Part shown: piece by piece, positions 1 to 6,604 of the stretch
How the letters are laid out: each line of letters opens with the position of its first letter
How positions within the stretch are numbered: position 1 is the stretch's first letter
Assembly (NCBI GenBank): GCA_002336675.1
Contig: DDEI01000060.1
Span: 1-6,604 of the forward strand
Source: Flavobacteriales bacterium UBA1958
GTDB lineage: Bacteria > Bacteroidota > Bacteroidia > Flavobacteriales_D > Sanyastnellaceae
Direction of reading: 5' to 3'
DNA length: 6,604 bases
Program-made: the position numbers and the translations under genes
The notes under the pieces: generated by a model
The model's database searches: none
The model's input: only the letters and a program-made list of their open reading frames with translations
Told to the model about the DNA's origin: nothing

Positions 1-515
1 ACTAAAACTTGCTCTGTTGTGGATTCTAATATATCTATTGCTTCAATTATTAAAGGCAATGAACATTGTTCTTTGTTTATCACCATAATGGCCCAAAGAT
101 AATTCTTGTCAAAATATGTTTCCTTAAGCTGGAATTTAAACTTAGCATTTACTGTAATACTTAGCTTTTCATGGAAGTTAGATATTGCATTTGAAGAGTT
201 TTCACTATTTGAGTAATTGGATTGACTTGAGGATGTCTGTTCCGTTATAACGCTAACCCGAGTAGATATTTTACGAGCTAATTCCTCCTCCATTGTTTTA
301 AACAAATTCTTTTTAACTTCTGCGACTTCGTTATCACGTAATCTTTTGACATTTGTTGAATCCAAGACATATATAAAAGTGCTCTCTGGGTATTTAGGGG
401 AAGTATATTCTTTTTTTGTCCAATCTGGTGGTGACGTTTTCTGATTAAGCCTTTGGGCAATTCCAATATTCGTCAAATGACATAACAGAATAATTAAGAG
501 TGCGGTTCTTTTCAT
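1..515 (-). CDS. Secreted protein with LPP20/FlgT-N-like domain, 3' end beyond the window (partial)
   Basis: The reading frame is open from an ATG at 515 down to base 1: 171 codons with no stop, so the C-terminus lies outside the window. The protein begins with a basic MKR, a hydrophobic stretch (residues 5-19) and a GIA-Q site, a signal peptidase I type signal with cleavage near residue 20. Cys12 is preceded by Leu, so this is not a lipobox and the protein is probably soluble and periplasmic or secreted. Residues 64-90 form an amphipathic helix with the run EEELARKISTRVSV. A Ser/Asn-rich loop follows (93-113), then a strand-like stretch (117-130) and YLWAIMVINKEQ (139-150). This order of helix, V.V strand, polar loop, and YxxAxxxxxKE helix resembles the LPP20 / FlgT N-terminal / LpoB-like fold. 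That assignment is pattern recognition only. The function is unknown. It is transcribed divergently from recQ. Confidence 0.72.
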   Translation of the reverse strand, partial: MKRTALLIILLCHLTNIGIAQRLNQKTSPPDWTKKEYTSPKYPESTFIYVLDSTNVKRLRDNEVAEVKKNLFKTMEEELARKISTRVSVITEQTSSSQSNYSNSENSSNAISNFHEKLSITVNAKFKFQLKETYFDKNYLWAIMVINKEQCSLPLIIEAIDILESTTEQVL

Positions 516-737
516 ATTGATGCTTGATAAGTCGGACAAAGTTAACTCAACTCCTCTGTTGATGCAACACTTACTAATTATCTGAATCCTTTTGTGTTAA
601 ACTACAACCTGATTCTATTGTTCTATCGGAAGCTTACTCAAAATATTTAGACTTGGTAAAAACCTATTTCCTAATCCCAAACTTCTCTAGTTTAAGTTCT
701 ATGCTAGGTTAAACCTTCTTCATTACCTTAGCAAAAA
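516..737. other. Divergent intergenic region between the secreted-protein gene and recQ
   Basis: This 222-base AT-rich gap separates two genes that point away from each other. Apart from the minus-strand promoter at 537-567, I see nothing clear. For recQ the best -7 candidates each have one mismatch: TAGACTTG (648-655) and TACCTTAG (724-731). Neither has a TTG at a suitable distance, so the recQ promoter is not assigned. No RNA gene, riboswitch or strong inverted repeat was recognised. Confidence 0.5.
537..567 (-). promoter_or_regulatory. Bacteroidota-type sigma promoter for the minus-strand secreted-protein gene
   Basis: Read on the minus strand, TAACTTTG (544-537) matches all six fixed positions of the Bacteroidota -7 element TAnnTTTG. 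A TTG at 567-565 lies 20 bases upstream as the -33 element. Transcription would begin near 531, leaving an untranslated leader of roughly 15 bases before the ATG at 515. The leader has no Shine-Dalgarno sequence, as is usual in this phylum. The position relative to the start codon supports a real promoter. The motifs are seen directly; activity is inferred. Confidence 0.55.
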
Positions 738-2645
738 ATGTCTTCTCCTAAAGAAATAATAAAAGAATATTGGGGTTACGATTCGTTTCGTGATTCGCAG
801 GAAGAGATTATTAATTCTGTTATGGAAAGTTCTGATACATTCGCTCTACTTCCCACTGGTGGTGGAAAATCTCTCTGTTTTCAGGTACCTGGATTAATAA
901 AAGAAGGGATTTGTATCGTGGTCTCTCCATTGATAGCATTAATGGAAGACCAAGTAAATCAGCTTCGAAGCAGAAATATCATCGCAGTGAGTATTCACTC
1001 TGGATTACACAAAACAGAAATAGATCGAATATTAGACAACTGCATTTATGGAAATATAAAATTCCTTTATGTTTCTCCTGAAAGGCTTAAAACAGAGGTT
1101 TTCCAAGAACGCTTGAAGAAAATGAATGTCTCCGTGGTAGCTATAGATGAGAGCCACTGCGTGAGTCAATGGGGGCATGACTTTAGGCCAGCATATTTAG
1201 AAATAGCTAACATCAGAGAAACATTACCTAATGTCCCTTTTATAGCGCTCACCGCCACCGCTACAGAGCATGTTCAGAAAGATATTATTAAACATTTAGC
1301 TCTTAAAGAGGTAAAGGTGTTTTCAAAGAGTTTTGCTCGAGAGAACATCCGATTCGTGGTGAGAAATAGCATAAACAAACATGCTAAAATTTTAGAAGTA
1401 TGCACTAAAATTGAAGGATCTACCATTGTCTACGCCAACACTAGAAAACACACCAAAGACTACGCTGATCTGCTTAACTCCAATGGAATCAGAGCCTCAT
1501 TTTACCATGCAGGCTTAAAACCTGAAGATAAGACGAGAATACAAGAGGAATGGATTACTGGCAAAGTAAGAGTAATCTGCGCGACTAATGCATTCGGAAT
1601 GGGTATAGACAAAGCTAATGTGCGCTTGGTCATCCACCCACATATACCTTCAGAACCAGAAGCATTTTACCAAGAAGCAGGCAGAGCAGGTAGAGACGGG
1701 AAAACCAGTCTCTCAGTGCTTATCTATAACTTCTCTGACTTAGAAAATTTAGATCGATCGGTAGCATTAAAGTATCCAGAACCAAAACTGGTAAAAAGAA
1801 TCTACAGTCTGTTATTTCAGGAATACCAAATAGCTTTTGGTACTGGAGAAAATTTCAAAGCAGATTTCGATATGAGCGGTTTTTCTATCAAACATGGAAT
1901 TAACATAAATACACTTCATTATAGCCTTAAAATCCTAGAATATTCCGAGCTCATAGCATTGCAAAACTATGGCAGAGAAAGCTCTAAACTCATGTTTAAG
2001 GTTTCTCATACTGGAGTTTATAAATTCCAAGTAGCCAATCCCAATCTGGATGACTTATTAACCGTTATCATTAGGTCTTACGGCGGTATCTTCGAGCATA
2101 TGGTGGCTATAGACGAAATGGCCATAGCCCATCGGACTAAGTTACCTATAGCACTAGTAAATAAATACCTTCAGAATTTAGTAGATAGAGACGTAATCTA
2201 TTATGAAGCCAAATCAAGACTGCCCTCTGTCCAATTCCTAAGAAGCAGAGTGCAAGAAACATACTTATCCTTTCCCAAGGAGATCTACAGCGACAAGCAG
2301 TCTAGAGATAAAGAGCGTGTAGAAGCCATGAAACATTACGTCAACAGAGTCTCGTGCAGAATGAATGTACTGTTAGAATACTTCGGTGAGAAGAGAAAAG
2401 AATCCTGTGGAATATGTGATGTCTGCTCTAGTCTAAACCAAATCGGAGTAAGTCAAAAAGAATTTGACCAGATCCATACGGCTATAAAAATAGCACTAAA
2501 AACATCGAGTTTAACTCCTACAGGAATAACTGAAAAACTTCCAAAATTTTCACCAGAAAAAACTGCTGATATTTTAAGATGGATGCTAGATAACACAGAA
2601 GTTATATTAAATTTAGAAGAAAAATACGAACTAAAAACAAACTAA
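738..2645 (+). CDS. recQ: RecQ-family ATP-dependent 3'-5' DNA helicase
   Basis: This 635-residue superfamily 2 helicase is expected to unwind recombination, repair and stalled-fork DNA intermediates in the cytoplasm. Visible motifs are: motif 0, FRDSQ (17-21); Walker A, PTGGGKS (39-45, Lys44); Ia, SPLIALMEDQ (63-72); motif II, DESH (137-140), followed by the aromatic-rich loop SQWGHDFRP (143-151); III, ALTATA (170-175); V, ATNAFGMGID (282-291); and VI, QEAGRAGRDG (312-321). A zinc site of Cys540, Cys557, Cys560 and Cys563 keeps the 17-3-3 spacing of E. coli RecQ (Cys380/397/400/403). About 220 residues separate motif VI from the first cysteine, against about 50 in E. coli. The extra part looks like two winged helices (about 378-410 and 459-493). 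About 72 residues follow the zinc site and there is no HRDC domain. A stop codon at 729-731 is in frame just upstream, which fixes the start at 738. No Shine-Dalgarno sequence is present. Confidence 0.95.
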   Translation: MSSPKEIIKEYWGYDSFRDSQEEIINSVMESSDTFALLPTGGGKSLCFQVPGLIKEGICIVVSPLIALMEDQVNQLRSRNIIAVSIHSGLHKTEIDRILDNCIYGNIKFLYVSPERLKTEVFQERLKKMNVSVVAIDESHCVSQWGHDFRPAYLEIANIRETLPNVPFIALTATATEHVQKDIIKHLALKEVKVFSKSFARENIRFVVRNSINKHAKILEVCTKIEGSTIVYANTRKHTKDYADLLNSNGIRASFYHAGLKPEDKTRIQEEWITGKVRVICATNAFGMGIDKANVRLVIHPHIPSEPEAFYQEAGRAGRDGKTSLSVLIYNFSDLENLDRSVALKYPEPKLVKRIYSLLFQEYQIAFGTGENFKADFDMSGFSIKHGININTLHYSLKILEYSELIALQNYGRESSKLMFKVSHTGVYKFQVANPNLDDLLTVIIRSYGGIFEHMVAIDEMAIAHRTKLPIALVNKYLQNLVDRDVIYYEAKSRLPSVQFLRSRVQETYLSFPKEIYSDKQSRDKERVEAMKHYVNRVSCRMNVLLEYFGEKRKESCGICDVCSSLNQIGVSQKEFDQIHTAIKIALKTSSLTPTGITEKLPKFSPEKTADILRWMLDNTEVILNLEEKYELKTN

Positions 2646-2856
2646 AGCTAGTACCTCTAAGACAGATATTATATTTAAAAGAAAGGAGTTATGATAAATG
2701 CTTCAATGAATCACCCATAATTAAACAAAGGCACCACCTATTATAAATCTAATTTAAAAGGAGACTCTACTATAATAATTACATCAAGATAATCGTGTAG
2801 ATTTAGTTCAAATTTTATTTTAATACTCCATACCTTCGCAGCTCAAATAAAAAAGC
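2646..2856. other. Intergenic region between recQ and rlmI
   Basis: This 211-base AT-rich gap has no strong terminator hairpin with a T-run and no supported gene. Two -7-like elements with one mismatch each precede rlmI: TAGATTTA (2798-2805) and TACCTTCG (2831-2838). Neither has a TTG at the proper spacing; the second has a TTC 21 bases upstream. A promoter for the three-gene operon is likely here but is not pinned down. A weak AT-only inverted repeat, TATTATA (2739-2745) and TATAATA (2771-2777), is present. Confidence 0.4.
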
Positions 2857-4050
2857 ATGAGCGAGCATCCTAAATTATTTTTAAAATCTAAAAAAGACCA
2901 GCCACTGAGAAGATTTCATCCTTGGGTGTTTTCTGGAGCTATAAAAGATGTGGAAGGTGAGTCTAAAAATGGTGAAATCGTAGCTATACATGCTAATAAA
3001 GGAGGCTTTTTAGGATTAGCTCATTACTCAGAAGGAACTACTATAGCCGCCAGAGTAATTTCATTTGAAGATATAGAAATTGATGACGCGTTCTGGAAGG
3101 AGAAAATCAGCAATGCTGTTAGTCTCAGAAAGAATTTAGGATTCATAGGAAATGACCATAATAATATTTTCAGATTAATTCATGCAGAAGGCGACCACTT
3201 GCCAGGATTAATAATAGATTTTTATAACGGTGTAGCTGTGATGCAGTGTCATAGCTTAGGAATGTTTAACCACCGCCAGCTCATCTGCGATGCTCTTCAG
3301 TCTGAATTAGGAGAACACCTTACTGCTGTGTATGATAAGAGTGCCGAGTTCATGAAGAAGAATCATGACATGCAGGAGGAGAACACCTATTTATATGGTT
3401 CATGCGAAACTCCGCATAAAGCCACAGAAAATGGAAATATCTTTGAAATAGACTGGGTAACTGGTCAGAAAACTGGGTTTTTCATAGACCAACGTGATAA
3501 TCGAGATTTACTAGGGTTATACTCTAAAGGAAAGAAAGTGCTTAACACCTTTAGTTATTCTGGAGGATTTAGTGTTTACGCTTTGCAACGCGAGGCAGAG
3601 TTAGTACATAGCTTAGATAGCTCACAAAAAGCGCTAATCCTCGCTGAAGGAAACGTTAAGGTGAATAAACTAGATGAAAGTAAGCACAAGTGTATTCAGT
3701 CAGATACTCTCGACTACATAAAGGAAATGGACGAAGATTATGATATTATTATCTTAGACCCCCCAGCATATGCCAAACATCAACGAGTAAGACATAAAGC
3801 TATTCAAGGGTACAAGAGATTGAACTCATATGCTATTAAACACATAAAACCAGGGGGATTAATTTTCACATTCTCATGCTCTCAAGCAGTGGATAAATCT
3901 TTATTCACACACACCATAACAGCAGCAGCTATAGCTGAAGGAAGAAAAGTTAGAATTCTTCACCAACTTCATCAGCCAGCTGATCATCCCGTGAATATTT
4001 ATCACCCAGAAAGTGAATACTTAAAGGGATTAGTAATTCAAGTAGACTAA
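2857..4050 (+). CDS. rlmI: Class I SAM-dependent rRNA methyltransferase, RlmI type (23S rRNA 5-methylcytosine)
   Basis: This 397-residue protein is almost exactly the length of E. coli RlmI, which makes 5-methylcytosine at position 1962 of 23S rRNA using S-adenosylmethionine. Residues about 5-85 form the N-terminal PUA-like RNA-binding domain, with the conserved HPWVFSGAI at 21-29. A linking domain follows, with HAEGDHLPGLIIDFY at about 109-123. The C-terminal Rossmann methyltransferase has GFFIDQRDNR (207-216), the SAM-binding motif I NTFSYSGGFS (230-239), motif IV LDPPAYAK (300-307) and FSCSQ (339-343) with Cys341, the likely catalytic cysteine. The ending, ADHPVN...YLKGL, is also typical of the family. 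Nothing is missing. The start ATG has no Shine-Dalgarno sequence. The next gene begins 7 bases after the stop, which suggests co-transcription. The family is certain; the exact rRNA target is inferred from E. coli. Confidence 0.93.
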   Translation: MSEHPKLFLKSKKDQPLRRFHPWVFSGAIKDVEGESKNGEIVAIHANKGGFLGLAHYSEGTTIAARVISFEDIEIDDAFWKEKISNAVSLRKNLGFIGNDHNNIFRLIHAEGDHLPGLIIDFYNGVAVMQCHSLGMFNHRQLICDALQSELGEHLTAVYDKSAEFMKKNHDMQEENTYLYGSCETPHKATENGNIFEIDWVTGQKTGFFIDQRDNRDLLGLYSKGKKVLNTFSYSGGFSVYALQREAELVHSLDSSQKALILAEGNVKVNKLDESKHKCIQSDTLDYIKEMDEDYDIIILDPPAYAKHQRVRHKAIQGYKRLNSYAIKHIKPGGLIFTFSCSQAVDKSLFTHTITAAAIAEGRKVRILHQLHQPADHPVNIYHPESEYLKGLVIQVD

Positions 4051-4057
4051 TAATAAA

Positions 4058-5437
4058 TTGACTGAGAAATCTGTATCTAACGAGCAGCCAAAAAGCATAA
4101 GAAAAGGAATAGACACCTCCTACCAGGCTATTCTTAAAGTAGCCGTGCCCATTGGCCTAGGGACGTTTGTGCAGTTTTTTGTTCTTTTCTTCGATAATCT
4201 GTTTATTAGTGAATTACACAATGACGATTCCTTTAATGCGGCGAATAGTAGCGGTCTATTTTACATAGTAGGCGTGATGCTTGGGGTAGGATTATCCGCA
4301 GGAACGCAGATTCTTACTGCCAGAAGAATGGGAGAAGAAAATATACCTGACATAGGAACTATCTTTAAAAACAGCATTAACTATGCTATCGTTTCCTCTG
4401 TTTTTTTATTCGGTTTGTTTTACTTCCTCATGGAACCTCTTATTACTGGAGTTTCAGAAAATAAAGAGCTCGCAGAGAAGATGGTTAGCTTTTTAAATAT
4501 TCGTTCTATTGGCTATTTCTTTCTTTTTCCATTAATAGTCATAAATGGTTTTTTCTCTGGAATAGCAAAGACAAAAATGCTCTTTTATGTAGCACTCATT
4601 ACAGGTCTGGGAAACATAGTTCTAGATTACTTACTTATATTCGGAAACTTAGGATTTCCAGAGTTAGGCTTATCTGGAGCAGCTTGGGCTAGTTCACTGG
4701 CAGAGGGAATGGCATTGATATTCGCTGTTTTCTTTATCATAAATAAGCGCTATCACTTAACCTTCTATTTAAAAGAGAAATTTAAGATTCTAGACTTTAA
4801 AAACTCTTCAGAATTAATAAATTTAAGCTACCCTGTAGCTATTACTCAAATCATCTCTTTGAGCACATGGATGGCCTTCTTTATAATGGTAGAGCATATT
4901 GGAACTGATGAACTAAAGGTTTCTCACATAACCCGTAACATGCTGTTTTTAGCATTTATAGCTATATTTGGACTAAACAGAACAGCTAAGACTTATGTGA
5001 GTACTTTAGCCGCAGAGAATAGATTAAGAGATATCTTACCTACCATGAAGAAAATGATGGTTATGAGTTTTATCGGCGTCTTTATTCTTACCTCCATTCT
5101 TTGGATTAGTCCACAAACTATCTTAAGCATATTCAAAGCAGAAGAACTTACAGAAATGGCTAAGAGCGTATTCTTAGTAATCGTTCCTTCCATGTTGCTT
5201 TTTTCTGTGGGAGGAATATTTTTCAGCGCTGTAGATGGATTTGGAGATACCAAAGTAACTATGGTAATAGAGATCATAGCCATCATTATTTATATGCTTA
5301 TCTTGTACTATTTGGTAGAAGTTAATCGCCAACCCATTCACATCGTATGGATAGTAGATCTAATCTATTTCAGTATGTTAGGGACACTATCCTTTCTTTA
5401 TTTAAAATTAGGAAAACGAAAATTAATATTTGAATGA
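4058..5437 (+). CDS. MATE-family multidrug/toxin efflux transporter (TTG start)
   Basis: This 459-residue inner-membrane protein has about 12 hydrophobic segments: near 24-45, 66-84, 105-127, 149-168, 174-197, 204-228, 257-279, 293-311, 335-351, 371-391, 398-421 and 427-450. That is the two-times-six-helix layout of MATE exporters, which expel cationic drugs or toxins using a proton or sodium gradient. Family signatures are FFDNLFISEL in helix 1 (Asp46), GNIVLDYLLIFG (185-196) and GLSGAAWASSLAE (204-216). In the second half the usual stretch around helices 7-8 is represented by the divergent GLNRTAKTYVSTLAAENR (305-322). The start is TTG at 4058: the frame has a stop at 4043-4045, no ATG lies between, and the next methionine would remove helices 1 and 2. 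The gene lies 7 bases after rlmI and overlaps fmt by 4 bases. The substrate cannot be predicted. Confidence 0.9.
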   Translation: MTEKSVSNEQPKSIRKGIDTSYQAILKVAVPIGLGTFVQFFVLFFDNLFISELHNDDSFNAANSSGLFYIVGVMLGVGLSAGTQILTARRMGEENIPDIGTIFKNSINYAIVSSVFLFGLFYFLMEPLITGVSENKELAEKMVSFLNIRSIGYFFLFPLIVINGFFSGIAKTKMLFYVALITGLGNIVLDYLLIFGNLGFPELGLSGAAWASSLAEGMALIFAVFFIINKRYHLTFYLKEKFKILDFKNSSELINLSYPVAITQIISLSTWMAFFIMVEHIGTDELKVSHITRNMLFLAFIAIFGLNRTAKTYVSTLAAENRLRDILPTMKKMMVMSFIGVFILTSILWISPQTILSIFKAEELTEMAKSVFLVIVPSMLLFSVGGIFFSAVDGFGDTKVTMVIEIIAIIIYMLILYYLVEVNRQPIHIVWIVDLIYFSMLGTLSFLYLKLGKRKLIFE

Positions 5438-6393
5438 AGCCAGAAGATTTTAAAGTAGTATTCATGGGAACACCTGATTTTGCAGTAGCTTCTTTAGATG
5501 CTATAGTAAAAGCAGGCTTCAATGTGGTAGGAGTAATCACTTCTACAGATAAGCCAGCAGGACGCGGTAAGAAAATTAAATTTTCAGCGGTAAAAGAATA
5601 CGCTTTGCAATGCGGACTATACATCATCCAACCACCAAATCTAAAAAACATAGAGTTCAATCGTGAGCTTAAATCATTAGAAGCCGATTTATTCTCGGTA
5701 GTGGCATTCAGAATGCTTCCAGAAATGGTATGGCAAATGCCGGCATACGGAACGATTAACCTGCATGGCTCACTCCTACCCCAATACAGAGGAGCTGCCC
5801 CTATTAACTGGGCAATAGTGAATGGAGAAAAGAAAACTGGCGCTACTACTTTCTTTATCCAACAAAAAATTGACACCGGAAATATCATTAACTCTATAGA
5901 GATTCTGATCTCTAAAAACATGACTGCAGGTGAACTACATGACGAGATGATGATTTTAGGAGCTACATGCTTAGTAGAAACTATACACCAAATCCAACAA
6001 GGAGAAACCAAAGAAAAGCCTCAGCCAGAAGGCAACAAACTAAATCCAGCTCCTAAAATTTACAGAGAGACTTGTGAAATCGACTGGAAACGCACCAAAG
6101 CAGAAGTACACAATCACATAAGAGGATTAAGTCCTTTCCCCGGTGCGTGGACTACTCTCAATGATGATAAAAAAACGGGATTCAAAATCTCAAAATCAAA
6201 AATATCCGATTTAAACCCATTAGCAACTCCAGGAACTATTCAAATTCACAATAAAGAATTACTCATAGCCACCACTGATGGATTCGTTGAGATATTAGAA
6301 CTACAAATGCAAGGAAAAAAGAGAATGGATGCTAAATCCCTTCTCAACGGTTACACCTTCAAGTATGGGGCTAAATTCGAATCAATTTCTTAA
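5434..6393 (+). CDS. fmt: Methionyl-tRNA formyltransferase
   Basis: Fmt transfers a formyl group from 10-formyltetrahydrofolate to Met-tRNA(fMet), producing the initiator tRNA used in bacterial translation initiation. The 319 residues match the usual length (E. coli 315). The N-terminal Rossmann-type formyltransferase domain starts with VVFMGTPDFAVASL (8-21). The family signature NLHGSLLPQYRGAAP starts at Asn109. The catalytic triad is Asn109, His111 and Asp147 (in KIDTGNI), each shifted by three from E. coli Asn106, His108 and Asp144. The C-terminal OB-like tRNA-binding domain covers roughly 210-315 and includes the conserved RGLSPFPGAWT (230-240). The ATG overlaps the transporter stop as ATGA, so translation is probably coupled and the gene is the last of the rlmI-MATE-fmt unit. 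No residue expected to be essential is missing. Confidence 0.96.
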   Translation: MKPEDFKVVFMGTPDFAVASLDAIVKAGFNVVGVITSTDKPAGRGKKIKFSAVKEYALQCGLYIIQPPNLKNIEFNRELKSLEADLFSVVAFRMLPEMVWQMPAYGTINLHGSLLPQYRGAAPINWAIVNGEKKTGATTFFIQQKIDTGNIINSIEILISKNMTAGELHDEMMILGATCLVETIHQIQQGETKEKPQPEGNKLNPAPKIYRETCEIDWKRTKAEVHNHIRGLSPFPGAWTTLNDDKKTGFKISKSKISDLNPLATPGTIQIHNKELLIATTDGFVEILELQMQGKKRMDAKSLLNGYTFKYGAKFESIS

Positions 6394-6604
6394 GAGTGAT
6401 TCAGACACCAACCTAATTAAGATAATCTCACTTCAAATTCTTAACCTTTGAGCTCGTTGTGGCATCATCACTAATGTTAAGCGACTATCTTTTCAAGTAG
6501 TTGAAAATGTGACGACTTAAGATTTGTAAAATAAAACACTTTGGTATTCAATGGATTATGAAATTATTTTTATTCTGCCGTCAAGTTGTTGATTTAAAAG
6601 AGAT
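6394..6604. other. Region downstream of fmt with no supported gene
   Basis: I see no convincing coding region in these last 211 bases. Two short frames run off the right edge: a plus-strand frame with ATG at 6558 (about 15 codons, MKLFLF..., not a clear signal peptide) and a minus-strand frame ending in a stop at 6558-6556 (15 codons visible). Either could be the edge of a real gene, but there is too little to decide. No hairpin followed by a T-run was found that would clearly end the fmt transcript. Confidence 0.35.
6490..6507. repeat. Small perfect inverted repeat downstream of fmt
   Basis: TTTTCAA (6490-6496) and TTGAAAA (6501-6507) form a perfect 7-base-pair stem around the four-base loop GTAG. 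The stem is AT-rich and has no T-run after it on either side, so it is a poor intrinsic terminator. It could be an operator-like dyad or chance. The pairing is seen directly; any role is unknown. Confidence 0.3.

Noticed and set aside
278..466. 62-codon minus-strand ORF inside the truncated gene
   Set aside because: It is out of frame with the longer signal-peptide-bearing frame that covers the same bases from 515 to the edge, and its composition looks like a frame shadow.
2684..2720. AGGAG-like sequence followed by a 9-codon ORF (ATG at 2691) between recQ and rlmI
   Set aside because: Shine-Dalgarno motifs are little used in this phylum, the peptide is tiny, and nothing suggests a leader peptide or attenuator.
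2739..2777. AT-only inverted repeat TATTATA / TATAATA as a terminator for recQ
   Set aside because: The 7-base stem has no G-C pairs, the loop is 25 bases long and no T-run follows, so it is most likely chance in AT-rich DNA.
4993..5286. 97-codon minus-strand ORF within the transporter gene
   Set aside because: It lies entirely antisense to a well-supported MATE coding region and shows no recognisable domain.
5370..6011. 213-codon minus-strand ORF opposite fmt
   Set aside because: It is long, but it is antisense to the catalytic domain of fmt, which has all its conserved residues. The protein is an unconvincing mix without a family signature.
6440..6481. CTTAAC / GTTAAG inverted repeat downstream of fmt
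   Set aside because: The arms are only 6 bases with a 30-base spacer, which is expected by chance.
6519..6526. AAGATTTG as a -7 element for a gene beyond the right edge
   Set aside because: It has one mismatch, and the nearest TTG (6501-6503) is only 15 bases upstream, shorter than usual spacing. No gene can be confirmed after it.
1..6604. Search for defence islands, insertion sequences, CRISPR arrays, tRNAs and attachment sites
   Set aside because: No transposase, terminal repeats, regularly spaced repeats or tRNA-like cloverleaf was seen. RecQ can occur in defence islands, but here its neighbours are housekeeping genes.

Overview
The window reads as ordinary chromosomal DNA of an AT-rich member of the Bacteroidota, perhaps Cytophagales or Flavobacteriales; I cannot place it further. 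The grounds are the RecQ architecture (a long extra region between the helicase core and the zinc site, as I recall from this phylum), genes mostly without Shine-Dalgarno sequences, a secreted protein whose signal peptide ends in Ala-Gln, and a divergent promoter matching the phylum's TTG / TAnnTTTG consensus.

Layout: (1) Positions 1-515, minus strand, hold the 5' part of a secreted protein that runs off the window edge and resembles the LPP20/FlgT-N type of periplasmic domain. (2) Positions 516-737 are a divergent intergenic region with a good promoter for the minus-strand gene. (3) Positions 738-2645 encode a complete RecQ-family DNA helicase. (4) After a 211-base gap come three tightly packed plus-strand genes: an RlmI-type 23S rRNA cytosine methyltransferase (2857-4050), a MATE-family efflux transporter beginning with TTG (4058-5437), and methionyl-tRNA formyltransferase Fmt (5434-6393), whose start overlaps the transporter stop by four bases. 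(5) Positions 6394-6604 contain no gene that can be supported.

The rlmI-MATE-fmt set is probably one transcript. Two of its products serve translation: one modifies the large ribosomal subunit and the other formylates initiator tRNA. The transporter between them has no obvious link to that role. RecQ serves DNA repair and recombination and seems to be a separate unit, or at most loosely linked to the operon.

I found no mobile element, CRISPR array, RNA gene, defence cassette or evident new system. The items most worth a second look are the edge-truncated secreted protein, the domain order of RecQ, and the TTG-started transporter gene coupled to fmt.
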